Of a DNA stretch of 64,000 bases, positions 25,792 through 36,718 are shown in pieces. This DNA comes from Paraphysomonas bandaiensis (Eukaryota > Chrysophyceae), in contig CBFFRP010000001.1 of NCBI GenBank assembly GCA_965644295.1, positions 62,001 through 126,000 on the forward strand, read 5' to 3'. The translations under genes were made by a program, and so were the position numbers. Position 1 is the stretch's first letter. The number at the start of each line of letters is the position of its first letter. The notes under the pieces are model-generated. The model was not told where the DNA came from. It was given only the letters and a program-made list of their open reading frames with translations, and did not search any database.

Positions 25792-28700
25792 ATGAACGAA
25801 GTATTCAAGTATCAACGAATCAAAGTAAGCGAAGTGATGAAGTGAAGTGAAGTGTCGTTTTTGCAGTATGTGAATTATGTTATGAAAATTCGTGTTACAA
25901 GCAGTATACAGTAACATATATACGTACATATACATACATATGTATATATATACGTGTACATTGACGTATGTTTCAAGGGAAATCTATCAGAGCTTTATAA
26001 GTCAGAAACTATCACCGCATGTTGTTTAGAGGAGAATGCAATCATCATCGGCACAGAGACTGGCTATGTTCATGTATTGAGTCTGTCTGGTAAAGTAATT
26101 AAGAGATATCACGCGCATGAAGGGACAGTCACTGGATTAGCAGTCGACAACAATGGAATTACGATATTCAGGTAGATTGTAATGCTCTGAGAGCCCTCTG
26201 ATGATGTCTTCCAGTTGCTCTGAGTGCGGATCAGCTGTTATTAACACCATGGGGATTGATGGGGACGAGAAAGAGACTGCTTTGACTGTTACTCAGCCTT
26301 TAAAGGCGATATGTGCGGAGGACTCTGTATCTTCGAAGCGAGAAAGGTCATTTATAGTAGGTATGAGATGATATCTTGTGGTCTAAGTCTGTAGTGGGTG
26401 CTGATGGTACTGTAGGTGGAGCAGGAGGGCAGCTTATTCATCACCGTCACGCCTGGTTCTCGCAGAAGGATATCGAGCTTTTTAGGGGGTCAGGGACGCC
26501 TGTGTGTGCTTTGGCCTGGCGAGGAGATGTGGTGGCGTGGGCAGATTCTAGTCAGGTTCGAGTGATGGACGTGGCAACACAAGCCGCTATTTGTTACCTT
26601 AACAGGTATGTGACCCCACAATTCGTTATTATCAGCTGAAACACCTTGTAATAGCCCTCCCAATGTCGGACCCAGTAATCCCTTCCCTTGTCGGCTCTTT
26701 TGGGAGAGTGAATATGTGAGTGATTATGTATTCTATTATGTGTTTCATAAACCTACCGCTTCAGGATCTGCTCGTCGGTTGGGCGGACAGCTTGCGTCAC
26801 TTACAACTGGTGTACACCTCCTACAGTGGAGGCGAGGACGGACAAAGTCGTAGTGGACAGGCAGATATTCGAGCCAGACTTGTAGCTGACTGGCGATGCG
26901 ACACTATAGTGTGTGGAGTGTCCTCTTTCGATCAGGACCATGTAGCAGTTCTGGGATACACCCCTCCTGACGACAAGGACGACGGTGGAGCGGTGGGACC
27001 GGAATTAATGCTGATGCATCGCAGTGATGGTAGTGTAGTTTCCGCGGATGTGTTGCCTTTGGTTGGGTGGGACGAACTTTCCCCTGAGTCTTTGCACATG
27101 GTTTCAAACTACTCTTGTTATTCCCGCCGCTCTGACTATCTCAAATGGAGTCTGGCTGCATCTTCGAAGCGAGGGGGATACCGTGGTCTTCCACCTTTTA
27201 CATATATACTATCGACTCATGACGCGGTTGTTGCCCGAGTGCGAGATGTTAATGATCGCATCACTGCTGCTTTACAACAGGGTGATTTGAGAAAAGCAGT
27301 GGACCTCGCTCAAGGCGACAGGCACACGCTTCGTATATACCAGTACCACGACTTAGTTCGAGCGTATGTGAACTCTCTCTTTAACGAAGACAAGGCGGAA
27401 TTGGCTGCAGAAGAGTGTCATCGGTTGATAGGAGGGGATGCAGACGGCGCGGCGCTGTGGGAAAGCTGGATATTTGAGTTCGCAAACCGCAAGAGATTGA
27501 GTTGTATTGCACCGTACGTTCCAGTTGAGACCCCTCGTCTTTCGAATTCCGTATACAAAGTTATTCTGGAAAACTTTCTCCTAGTGAACCCTCAGGCTTT
27601 CCTCTCCGCAGTCAGGAAGTAAGTTGGCTTGTAAAAAAGCTACTGCTATATCTATTGCGTTCTTATGACTTTCTGGTGCGCTACTATTTGCAGATGGGGT
27701 ACTGTTCGCCCCCCGCTGTTCGATGCTGCCTCATTACTTGACCGGGTGGCTAGACAGGTCGAGACTCGTCGGAAGAGTGGAACAGATGCTGCTGACCCAT
27801 GGCTACTTGAAGCAAAAGCCCATCTTCAGACATTATTACATCAGGTATTACTGGAGTTCCTTTCCTTCCTAATTCTCTATGCTCATAATTTTATCTGATG
27901 AATAGTACGACAAAGCTCTGGAATGCTACCTTGAAATTGAGCCTAGTGAGGCTCAGCTCCGTGCACGCTTTGAAGACTCTGATGCTGACGGTGCCGACAT
28001 TGGCGATACTGGATTAGGACGAGACTTTCAATATGTTTTTGACCTTATAGAGAAACAAGACCTCTTCCATGTTATCCAAGACAGAGTTCTCAGACTTGTC
28101 CGTCTCTCTCCAAAGCTTGCAGAGAGTCTACTTGTGCGCAATGTGGAGAAAATACCGGTGTATTCAGTTGTGAAACAACTTAGAGAGGATACGGAGTTGT
28201 TGCATTGGTACTTGCATGCGCTCTCCAGACACGCACCGGACCTCTACAATACTCAGGAGTATGCTGAGTTTCATGTTATGCAGGTTTCGCTGTACGCGCA
28301 TTTCGCTCCCAAGCCAGATACCAAGCAGCACCATCAAGCCAAGGTGGGGGAGCAGCTGGAAGGGCGGCCATTGGTTCTCCGGCCGGACCAGCAGCAGACC
28401 TCTCGGGCTCAAGATAGTGACTTTTTGCAATTCCTTAAATTTAGTAACTTTGTTCCTCTGGAAGTGGTGAGTTGCTCCTGATTATTCGAAATACTATTGC
28501 TGACTATACCAGGCCTTGAGGGAATGCGAGAGGCAACAGCCGCCTCTATACCGCGAAATGATTTATATACTCGCGCAGATGGGTATGGTCAAGGAAGGAC
28601 TTGCGCTTCTGCTGCGTGAAACTGGGGATGTAAACTTAGCTGTGGAGTATGTTGAGGTAATGCCGCTTCAATGTTTGTATTCCCCCCGATGAAGCTTTTG

Positions 28701-29452
28701 TCGCAGCAAAATGATCCTGAGCTCTGGGAGGATGTTGTGAACCACGCGCTCAGTCACCACGATTTCCTGGTAATTTTAAATAAACACTGCCTTTATATCG
28801 CTCGGTATAATACTCATCTGTATCCTCGAAGGCCGAACTCATGGATCTAATTGGCATGTATCACAAGTTTAACCCGCTCACATTAGTAAAGAAGGTGGCT
28901 TTATATTTCATTTCTTCCTAATGTGCTGACTGTTCGCCTTCCCAGCTGCCTCCCTGTATGGAGATCCCACTTCTACGTCAGCGGCTACTTCGTCTCATTA
29001 AACATTGCGATTTTCAAGAATTTATGCGGGGTCAGTGCCGACTCATCCTGCAGGACGACACGGTCACACTACTCCGACAGCTTAATAGGAGCCAGCGCCG
29101 CGGCATGAAGGTACTTAACATTGGACTATATCTTACTGTTTAAGTTACCTCTATTCGCTGCGGTCAGGTTAACGCGGGTTCCACACGCTGTGCGGGCTGT
29201 GGAAGGCCAACATCAATGCCTCCTCCTCTGCAGGTACAGGTCGCTCAACAGGAAGCTGTGTTGCCGGGCTCCTCTGCAGCTTCCGGAAAGAATAGGAATT
29301 CCGTCCCTGTTTGGGGACTACCCCCTTCAAGAACTCAGAAGTCGTGTGCTGTATCACCCTCATCAAATGCGCCATCGTCAGTGGTTTACTTGTCTAACAA
29401 AATAGCTTACCATATGCTTTGCTTTGATAGAGTTTATGAGAGTGGTGCGTAG
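25792..29452 (+). CDS. VPS41: VPS41, HOPS complex subunit
   Basis: Thirteen exons give 976 residues: 25792-25824, 25978-26171, 26215-26360, 26395-26605, 26655-26715, 26765-27618, 27694-27844, 27906-28466, 28513-28656, 28707-28769, 28832-28894, 28946-29110, 29168-29452. The tiny first exon supplies FKYQRIK, matching the residues that precede the beta-propeller in VPS41. WD-type blades follow (IIIGTETGYVHVLSLSGKV, then LLVGWADSLRHLQL). Next comes an alpha-solenoid with the clathrin-heavy-chain-like repeat (LLRETGDVNLAVEYVEQND, ELWEDVVNHAL) and the family-typical MEIPLLRQRLLRLIK. The C-terminal zinc-finger region is weakened: CAGC and AYHMLC remain, with few other ligands. VPS41 in HOPS bridges Rab7-type GTPases to SNAREs for fusion with lysosome or vacuole. 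All phases agree. Confidence 0.92.
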
Positions 29453-30776
29453 TTTTAGTTCAGGATAGCATATGGATTATATTCGCGTCATTGTTAATCG
29501 TAATGTATGTTGTATGATATACGAACATTCAATTGGCTTTCGTCCCGATTGTATTGAACTTTTATTTCTTTCCATTGTTTGTCATACGCAACATTAGACT
29601 ATAGTAAGTGTTTCTAGTCGCAAACTTCGACGCAACATAACATAAACAAACAAGTTTGGCAGCGCAAAATAACTGTCCGCATATATTCGAATCACACATT
29701 ACAGTGGACTTAAGTTTGTCGATTCATTAGTTATTAGTTAGACATATAGCATCCATCGCTCCACATTATCAACTTCCATAATACCGTTTCTTAAATTTGT
29801 GGTATCAAGAACAACTTCCTTGAGAAAGTTGTGCTTTAGAGATGCCTGCTTAAGTCAAGCATTAGGGTTGAGTTCACGTTTTAGGCTATTATTATTCCTA
29901 CTAACAATAAAATTGGTATATTACTCACCTTTCCAAAAAATGATAAATCACCTACCTATTATAAAATATATATTATATATATGTATAAATTAATCATATG
30001 TCTACCAAACCCCTGGTAAAGCCTTTTCACCAGGTTTCTTATTTACTGTAATATGATGTATGTGAGAGGTTAAAGGTAAAAAGAAAAAAGTCGCAACAAT
30101 AGTTGTTACTAAAATTATTGGTTGCATTACAAGCTGCCCCTGTTACTATAGTGTTTTTTAATATCATAATATATATTCTCATATATATAGAGCTTTCCTT
30201 CGCCTCTCTAGAGATTGCAAATGCTCCAACCAAATAGCCTGAGTTTGGATAAATTGCATACGTATAATATAACTAACTCCACTCCAACTGCATGCAATAA
30301 TACCGCTACTACACTGACAGTAGTATATTAGTACCTATGTTTGGAGACGACGCGGCATGATGATGCCTACTACTACACTTTAATAATCAGCACTCAATAA
30401 CGTCAAACTACGCTACACATCAAAACGAAACATATTACAGCAGCACAACAACAACCATACAGTAGGCTACATTATCATATACAAGCAGGATGTTGCTGGA
30501 TATATACTTACTAGTACTCCTCAGCGAAGTGGTCCCAAGTGAGTAACTGTGAGCAGTTCCTGCACCACAAAAATAGTATCACCAATGGTTAGCATTCCGG
30601 GGAAGGGACCGCTCGGTGGAACAATATAGATAATATTCACACTGAGGCTATGATTGTTCTCGTCATAATAATGTAGTCAAGCGTGCTCTTGACGATCCAC
30701 TGGATGAGCTGCTGTATTCATCAGAATATTTTGTTTTGACTTATAATTATGAAGCGTCGTGTTTGATTGTTTATAA

Positions 30777-31260
30777 CCTTCACAAAGCGACTTGCACCTC
30801 TTCGTGGTGTTCTGGGGGATAAATGCCGGGGATATTTCTCTGGGAAACTAACGTGAGTCGTATATATACTGTACAGTCAGCAGATAATTTTCTGCCCACT
30901 CATAGCCAAATGCTTGTGTGAAAAAGGCACAATTTAGTGTCACTTGTGTAGTCGTTGTTTTAAGGCCCTAAGAAACAGGCTTTCGGGAATTGGCCCTCCT
31001 CAAGGCCTGAAGGGCACCCGGGATATTGGGCTGCCCGCCGAAGTCAAGCATCCAGGCTATTCTCCTTAAGGACCCAAAAATCTAAAGTTAGCATATGTTA
31101 GGTATATCAACAGACATTCTGCTTATTTGCTGCGGTTGCTTTGAGTGATAGAGCGAAAGTTGTTGCACAAGCAGCTTTCGTAGCACTAAAGTGGGATATC
31201 AAAGTTAAGCATTGATTCTTCAACAACTCCTATTATTGCTAATAATAATACGTTCACTAC
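30777..31260 (+). repeat. Dispersed 450-bp repeat, copy 4 (full length)
   Basis: It runs from CCTTCACAAAGCGACTTGCACC to CTATTATTGCTAATAATAATACG. The middle GGGCTGCCCGCCGAAGTCAAGC block is kept. The hairpin region is partly decayed: one arm reads TTGTTGCACAAGCAGC. Confidence 0.8.
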
Positions 31261-31693
31261 CAATAGTTTTTTAAAACGTTTTAATTTCTGATTGATTGAT
31301 GCGAAGAAGATTTGTATTTTTTGATAGGTAGATGGTGTATCAATAGGTAGGACAAAAGTGAAACCCGTTCACCTGAAGGGCTTTAAAGTCGGCATCTGTT
31401 TTCTTTGAGTAATAATTGATAGCTGAAGTGAATTCACCAAGCTGCTTGTGGCGTCGCACAAACCTTTCTTGCGGTCTTAAAGGAGAAAAACAGCTTAAAA
31501 GTGTGTAGTGAATAATGATTAAATTTAGCGTTTCTATTCTACTACTTTCTATTGCTATGTATTAATAGGACATTATATTATATAATTCGTGACAGTAATT
31601 TCCGATTATAACGTGCGAATTTATACTCCTTCCACCATGACACCCAAGGACTACACGTCCGTGGGTAGCTCCCGCACATACTCAAGTGTCAAG

Positions 31694-31806
31694 TGCAAAA
31701 GCGGTTGCACGTTGGTGCTTGCGGTGACGCACAAGCAGCTGTCGTAGTGTTGAATCGTAGAATATCAGAGTTAGTTAAATTGAAATGCTAAATTAGTCCT
31801 GACTCT
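31694..31806 (+). repeat. Dispersed repeat, 5'-truncated copy
   Basis: It contains AAGCGGTTGCACGTTGGTGC, the hairpin GCTTGCGGTGACGCACAAGC and the following TAGAATATCAGAGTTAG. The upstream half of the family is missing. Confidence 0.7.
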
Positions 31807-32039
31807 AACCCATAAGTATATATATCTTGATACTTCGTAGTAAGAAATATCCTAAATACACGAAAACCAAGTACACCATGGATATTGTAATTGTAGAGCT
31901 GTAGTTGAAATAATGTTGACTAAGCGATATACCCATAGTGTGTTACAAGTGAAAGTAGTGTTAGTAACAAAAGAAAATTAGTTTCAGTAAGAGTTACACC
32001 AAAGCCTATCCTATGTACCAGCTTTATTTACATCTCGTT

Positions 32040-33567
32040 TTACTTATCTGACAGTGACGACTGCTCAGCACGTAGCGCAGCGTCCTCAGCGTGCAAGGCT
32101 TTAAATAGATCAGATATCAGCCCACGCATTGGGTCGTTGCTCACTTCCTCGGAAACACTATTTCCCTCTACATTGTCATCAACAATAGATAGGCCCTCAA
32201 GCACGTTTTCAATACGCTCTTCTCTAGCGGGAACCGGCAATAACATTGAATCAGAAGCATTGGAGTCAGACTCGTTAGAAGTCAAAGCTTTCTAAAACCA
32301 AGGAAAATATATTCTCAATAATGGACACTTTCATAACACATAACACAAATTACCTGAAAGCAGAGCACCATTGTCGGCCGAGTGAGTTCAGTATTCTTGC
32401 TCTCAGACCATACTCGACCACCTGACATAAACTTTCCTCAATTTATCTCTAGCGTAAGGAAGCAACACACACCCATATCTCTATATCCACATGACTGCAA
32501 CCACTCCTGCACGCTCTCAGTCCAAGAAGGAACTTCGAACACAATTTTTTCGCATCCTAACGACAGACTCACAGATTCTGCTCGAGAGAGTAGCATGTTT
32601 CGCAGTGACAGACTGTCCGCACTGCCAAAGAGTTCAATGACAGAGTGTGGGTCAGGGGAGCGTTCTATTCGAAGCCGTAAAGTCGCCACCATCAGCTCTT
32701 CAGGGCGAGGTGTCTCCAACAATATCCACCGCACGGATGGCTTGAGGAAATCTGATGATACCTGTAGAACAACGAATCTGTTACCTTTCCTCCATCACAT
32801 ATTCATACAATACAACAACTATAAGATAATACATAAAAGAGCAGTGGACATACACATATATAAGACCAGTGGACATACACATATATAAGACCAGTGGACA
32901 TACACATATATAAGACTAGTGGACATACACATATATAAGACCAGTGGACATACACATATATAAGACCAGTGGACATACACATATATAAGACCAGTGGACA
33001 TACACATATATAAGACCAGTGGACATACACATATATAAGACCAGTGGACATACACATATATAAGACCAGTGGACATACACATATATAAGACCAGTGGACA
33101 TACACATATATAAGACCAGTGGACATACACATATATAAGACCAGTGGACATACACATATATAAGACCAGTGGACATACACATATATAAGACCAGTGGACA
33201 TACACATATATAAGACCAGTGGACATACACATATATAAGACCAGTGGACATACACATATATAAGACCAGTGGACATACACATATATAAGACCGGTGATGG
33301 GTGTACCTCCTCTGCTGTGACTCTCCCTTTAGACACACGGAAAGAACACGGCCCTTAGTAACCATAGCAGTAAGCAAACAGCAAATGAGTAGCTATGATG
33401 TGACCTTCTTCTTCATGCGCATAAGAGCGATTGATCTGTTGGCCAGACACACGTGTTACATACATACATATATATAGAGAGAGAGCTGTACGTACCAGGA
33501 CGGATATGTCATCCACATCTTCTTCATCTGCAAAGCGAAAATCAACTTCTGGTAGAGTAAACTCCAT
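32040..33567 (-). CDS. GNAT-family N-acetyltransferase, 252 aa
   Basis: Six exons (33567-33496, 33435-33405, 33353-33307, 32761-32473, 32421-32354, 32291-32040), all in phase, encode 252 residues. The N-terminus reads VDFRFADEEDVDDISVLV, then INRSYAHEEEG and SKGRVTAEE: the helix-1/helix-2 entry of the GCN5-related fold. The conserved region around 80-180 has the alpha-3 helix (LRNMLLSRAESVSLSLGCEKIVFEV) and the late WLQSCGYRDMGGRV block, where GY is family-typical. The acetyl-CoA loop Q/RxxGxG/A is weak (FGSADSLSLRNML), so catalysis is uncertain. The last 80 residues are acidic and Ser-rich. Intron 3 is 545 nt, ten times the local norm, because it contains a 25-bp minisatellite. The substrate is unknown. 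Confidence 0.72.
32838..33292. repeat. 25-bp minisatellite inside a GNAT gene intron, about 18 units
   Basis: The unit AGACCAGTGGACATACACAT plus ATATA repeats without spacer and almost without divergence; one unit near 32912 has AGACTAGTGG. It lies wholly within the third intron of the acetyltransferase gene (33306-32762). Confidence 0.95.
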
Positions 33568-33813
33568 ATGTGAGTGTGAGACGATGTTGTGGAGGTCGAT
33601 TATGAGACATAATAACGACTCCACATACATACACACATACATACATACATACACACATACATACATACATACATACATACATACATACATACATACATAC
33701 ATACATACATACATACATACATACATACATACATACATACACACATACATACATACATACATACATACATACATACATACATACATACATACATACATAC
33801 ATACATACATACA

Positions 33814-33847
<34 letters not shown>

Positions 33848-34698
33848 CATACATACATACATACATACATACATACATACATACATACATACATACATAC
33901 ATACATACATACATACATACATACATACATACATACATACATACATACATACATACATACATACATACATACATACATACATACATACATACATACATAC
34001 ATACATACATACATACATACATACATACATACATACATACATACATACATACATACATACATACATACATACATACATACATACATACATACATACATAC
34101 ATACATACATACATACATACATACATACATACATACATACATACATACATACATACATACATACATACATACATACATACATACATACATACATACATAC
34201 ATACATACACACATACATACATACATACATACATACACACATACATACATACATACATACATACATACACACATACATACATACATACATACATACATAC
34301 ATACATACATACATACATACATACATACATACATACATACATACATACATACATACATACATACATACATACATACATACATACATACATACATACATAC
34401 ATACATACATACATACATACATACATACATACATACATACATACATACATACATACATACATACATACATACATACATACATACATACATACATACATAC
34501 ATACATACATACATACATACATACATACATACATACATACATACATACATACATACATACATACATACAATCACAGTTTTTGCCGTATTAAGCTGTATAC
34601 CGGTGTAGTCAGCTAACGGTTGTTCGCTCTATACGGACGAGAGAGTGTGCATGTTGTCTCACTGCCTCCGTTGTCTTATAGATGTGCAGATCAACACT
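33568..34698. promoter_or_regulatory. Divergent promoter, GNAT / armadillo gene, filled by CATA repeat
   Basis: Of 1.13 kb between the two start codons, about 940 bp is a tetranucleotide repeat. Only some 60 bp on the GNAT side and 130 bp on the armadillo side remain unique. Long open frames across the repeat on both strands are artefacts of its 4-bp period. Confidence 0.6.
33629..34569. repeat. (CATA)n microsatellite, about 940 bp
   Basis: Roughly 235 tetranucleotide units with a few CACA substitutions (33629-33655, 33740, 34208, 34236, 34268) and one TATA at 33842. Confidence 0.98.
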
Positions 34699-35679
34699 AT
34701 GGCTGAATTTCAAGATGTGAGTGATGTCACAGAGGAGTGCTCGAGCGATGTGTTGCATAACATAACAAGTGAGAGTTGCAGTGTGCGTCTAAAGGCTTTA
34801 AAAGCACTGCACGCACACTATCAGCGCAATCAGAGACCACCTCACTTATGCGTTGACGATATCATTAATGTGATGCACGTGTACTCAGACCTCCCTACTC
34901 TGAGTGTGTGTGTGAGTCTGTTGCTGTGTGTTGTTAGCGGAGATACTCATAACAAAGCCGATAACAGCAGCAGCAGTGCTACAGCACACAGCAGTAGTCT
35001 ACGTACGAGTTCGACTAGTGTAGATATTAGTAGTGATAACAATAGAAGTATAGATAGTGATAGTGATAGTGATAGTGATAGACACCGTGAACTATTTGAT
35101 AATGAGAACATCATGTCAACCCTTGTTGTCCTCCTCACTCAAGGATCTGATGAGGAGATGCTTCCAGCGCTTTGGCTGACAGAGTACATCCTTCAAGATG
35201 CCTCTCTCCGCACTGTACTATATGAAAATCAGGAGTATGCTGCTGGGTTATTAGAGGCACTGAAGTCTGGGGACCAAGAGTGTGCAACTGCTGCTGCTGC
35301 ATGTTTCTTACGCCTATCTGCCGAATCCATGCTAATTTGGCCGATATATAATGCTGGTGTTGTTCCCTTTCTTGTGCGAATGCTCTCCAGTGGGATTCAG
35401 AAAGGTAGAGTTTACGCCGCTGGAGTCCTTCGCAATCTATCCAATGATGATGCCCCTGATATCCCCGCCTATAACCACGGTATGTTAAAGGAGCCCATCT
35501 GTAATATAGGTGCCGTTGCGCCACTTGTGTCCCTCGTACGGGATAATGATACGAGCTTTGAAGGAAGACAGTGGGCGGCAGCGACATTGCGTAACTTGGC
35601 TAAGAATGATCGATGCCGAAGTATTATAAAAGGGCAAGGTGTCGAGCCGACTTTGATATACTGGTTCGGCCCTTGGTAG
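34699..35679 (+). CDS. Armadillo-repeat protein
   Basis: The frame opens at 34645, but the ATG at 34699 (MAEFQDVSDVTEE) gives a more usual N-terminus. About 326 residues: residues 15-85 look helical and ARM-like (VRLKALKALHAH). A Ser/Asp-rich spacer with SDSDSDSD follows. Then there are at least four armadillo repeats (LPALWLTEYIL, AATAAAACFLRLSAE, GRVYAAGVLRNLSND, GRQWAAATLRNLAKND). ARM solenoids bind protein partners; the target is unknown. A 30-nt in-frame stretch at 35480-35509 starts GTATGT and ends TATAG. Removing it would give YNHGAVAPLV, a perfect ARM junction, so it may be a minimal intron. The stop may likewise follow one more 41-nt intron (35639-35679), giving a slightly different tail. 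Confidence 0.82.
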   Translation: MAEFQDVSDVTEECSSDVLHNITSESCSVRLKALKALHAHYQRNQRPPHLCVDDIINVMHVYSDLPTLSVCVSLLLCVVSGDTHNKADNSSSSATAHSSSLRTSSTSVDISSDNNRSIDSDSDSDSDRHRELFDNENIMSTLVVLLTQGSDEEMLPALWLTEYILQDASLRTVLYENQEYAAGLLEALKSGDQECATAAAACFLRLSAESMLIWPIYNAGVVPFLVRMLSSGIQKGRVYAAGVLRNLSNDDAPDIPAYNHGMLKEPICNIGAVAPLVSLVRDNDTSFEGRQWAAATLRNLAKNDRCRSIIKGQGVEPTLIYWFGPW

Positions 35680-36718
35680 TAACACTTGCATGATAGACAG
35701 AAACAAATTTTACTTCAGTACGTAATAATTTCAAATTATTTATTAGCTTATATATTTATTTTATATTTGATATATATTAAGGTCTTTAGCATCAGTCCTT
35801 TTATCCTTTACCAATTGCTCATTAAATCGCCAATATATTAAGATGCATTGATTTACGTATATAAATTGCGTGAATACAAAGTACAACAAGCTAATACAAT
35901 GATTATCACTGACTGTGGCTGCTATTTCATTCTTCGACAGATCAGTAACAACTTGACGCATAGTTTGCAATTCATTTATTACATCAACAACCTTTAAACT
36001 AGCAACCTCTTCTCTTCATCCTGTACTGACAGATGCAACAATACATTGACCAGAGAGTCTTCCTCTATACAAATACAAGCCAGTCTCCAGAGGTGATTTC
36101 ATTGTTAGTATGTTATTTGTATAGTAATGTGTCTGGTTATGATTGAGTTGATATAAGATACACAGTAAACACAGCATGTTTGGTATTGTTTATCATGTTT
36201 GGATGGTAGAGACTTAATTAACTGAACATGGTGTACGCACAATGCTTGAATTATAAATTTGTAGAATTATATTCAATATCATACCACTTATAATTCATTG
36301 ACATTATCTCGGATATATCACTAACTTATATATTATTCAGTTTTACAACTATGATTGCATTAGCTCTCATAGTACACTTAACCATTAGCCACTACTGTAT
36401 TCTTCGAGTATTACCTTAGAACTACAGCTTCTTATTGCTTAGAAGCAGCAAAACTCAACATTGTTGTTCTTGTTCACAGTGAGATTGACCACTGCTATAA
36501 TTAGTCTTCTGGTAACCCTCATTGCAAGCCTGAACCATTTACTTCCAAATGAAAAAAACTCTTCATATATTGATATGGATAATATAATTTTTAGAAATAT
36601 GTCATGTCACGATGTAAACATCTGTAACTCAATATATTGGTAGCAAAACTAACATAAACAAACGTACTTCTAAGTACCACGAATACCGCGAAACAAAAAT
36701 ATGACAGTGCAGTTCATA
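35680..36718. other. Convergent intergenic region, nothing recognised
   Basis: AT-rich DNA between the stops of the armadillo gene and the large coiled-coil gene. Unlike the other convergent gaps, I find no copy of the dispersed repeat here. Confidence 0.6.

Larger units (their letters stand above)
29453..32039. other. Convergent intergenic region with several repeat copies
   Basis: The gap holds a full-length dispersed repeat (30777-31260), a 5'-truncated one (31694-31806) and a diverged one in between (about 31400-31575, still showing GCTTGTGGCGTCGCACAA). A faint relic near 29850 keeps CTTAAGTCAAGCATTAGGG. Nothing coding is recognised. Confidence 0.7.

Noticed and set aside
32838-33292. 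Possible CRISPR-like array
   Set aside because: Units are contiguous 25-mers without spacers, and the locus is eukaryotic and intronic.
32803-33377. Repetitive frame YVHWSYICVCPLVL
   Set aside because: Translation of the intronic 25-bp minisatellite.
33355-34591. Frames of about 400 codons over the CATA array
   Set aside because: Artefact of the tetranucleotide repeat. Only the MEFTLPEVDF piece at the end is real, as exon 1 of the GNAT gene.
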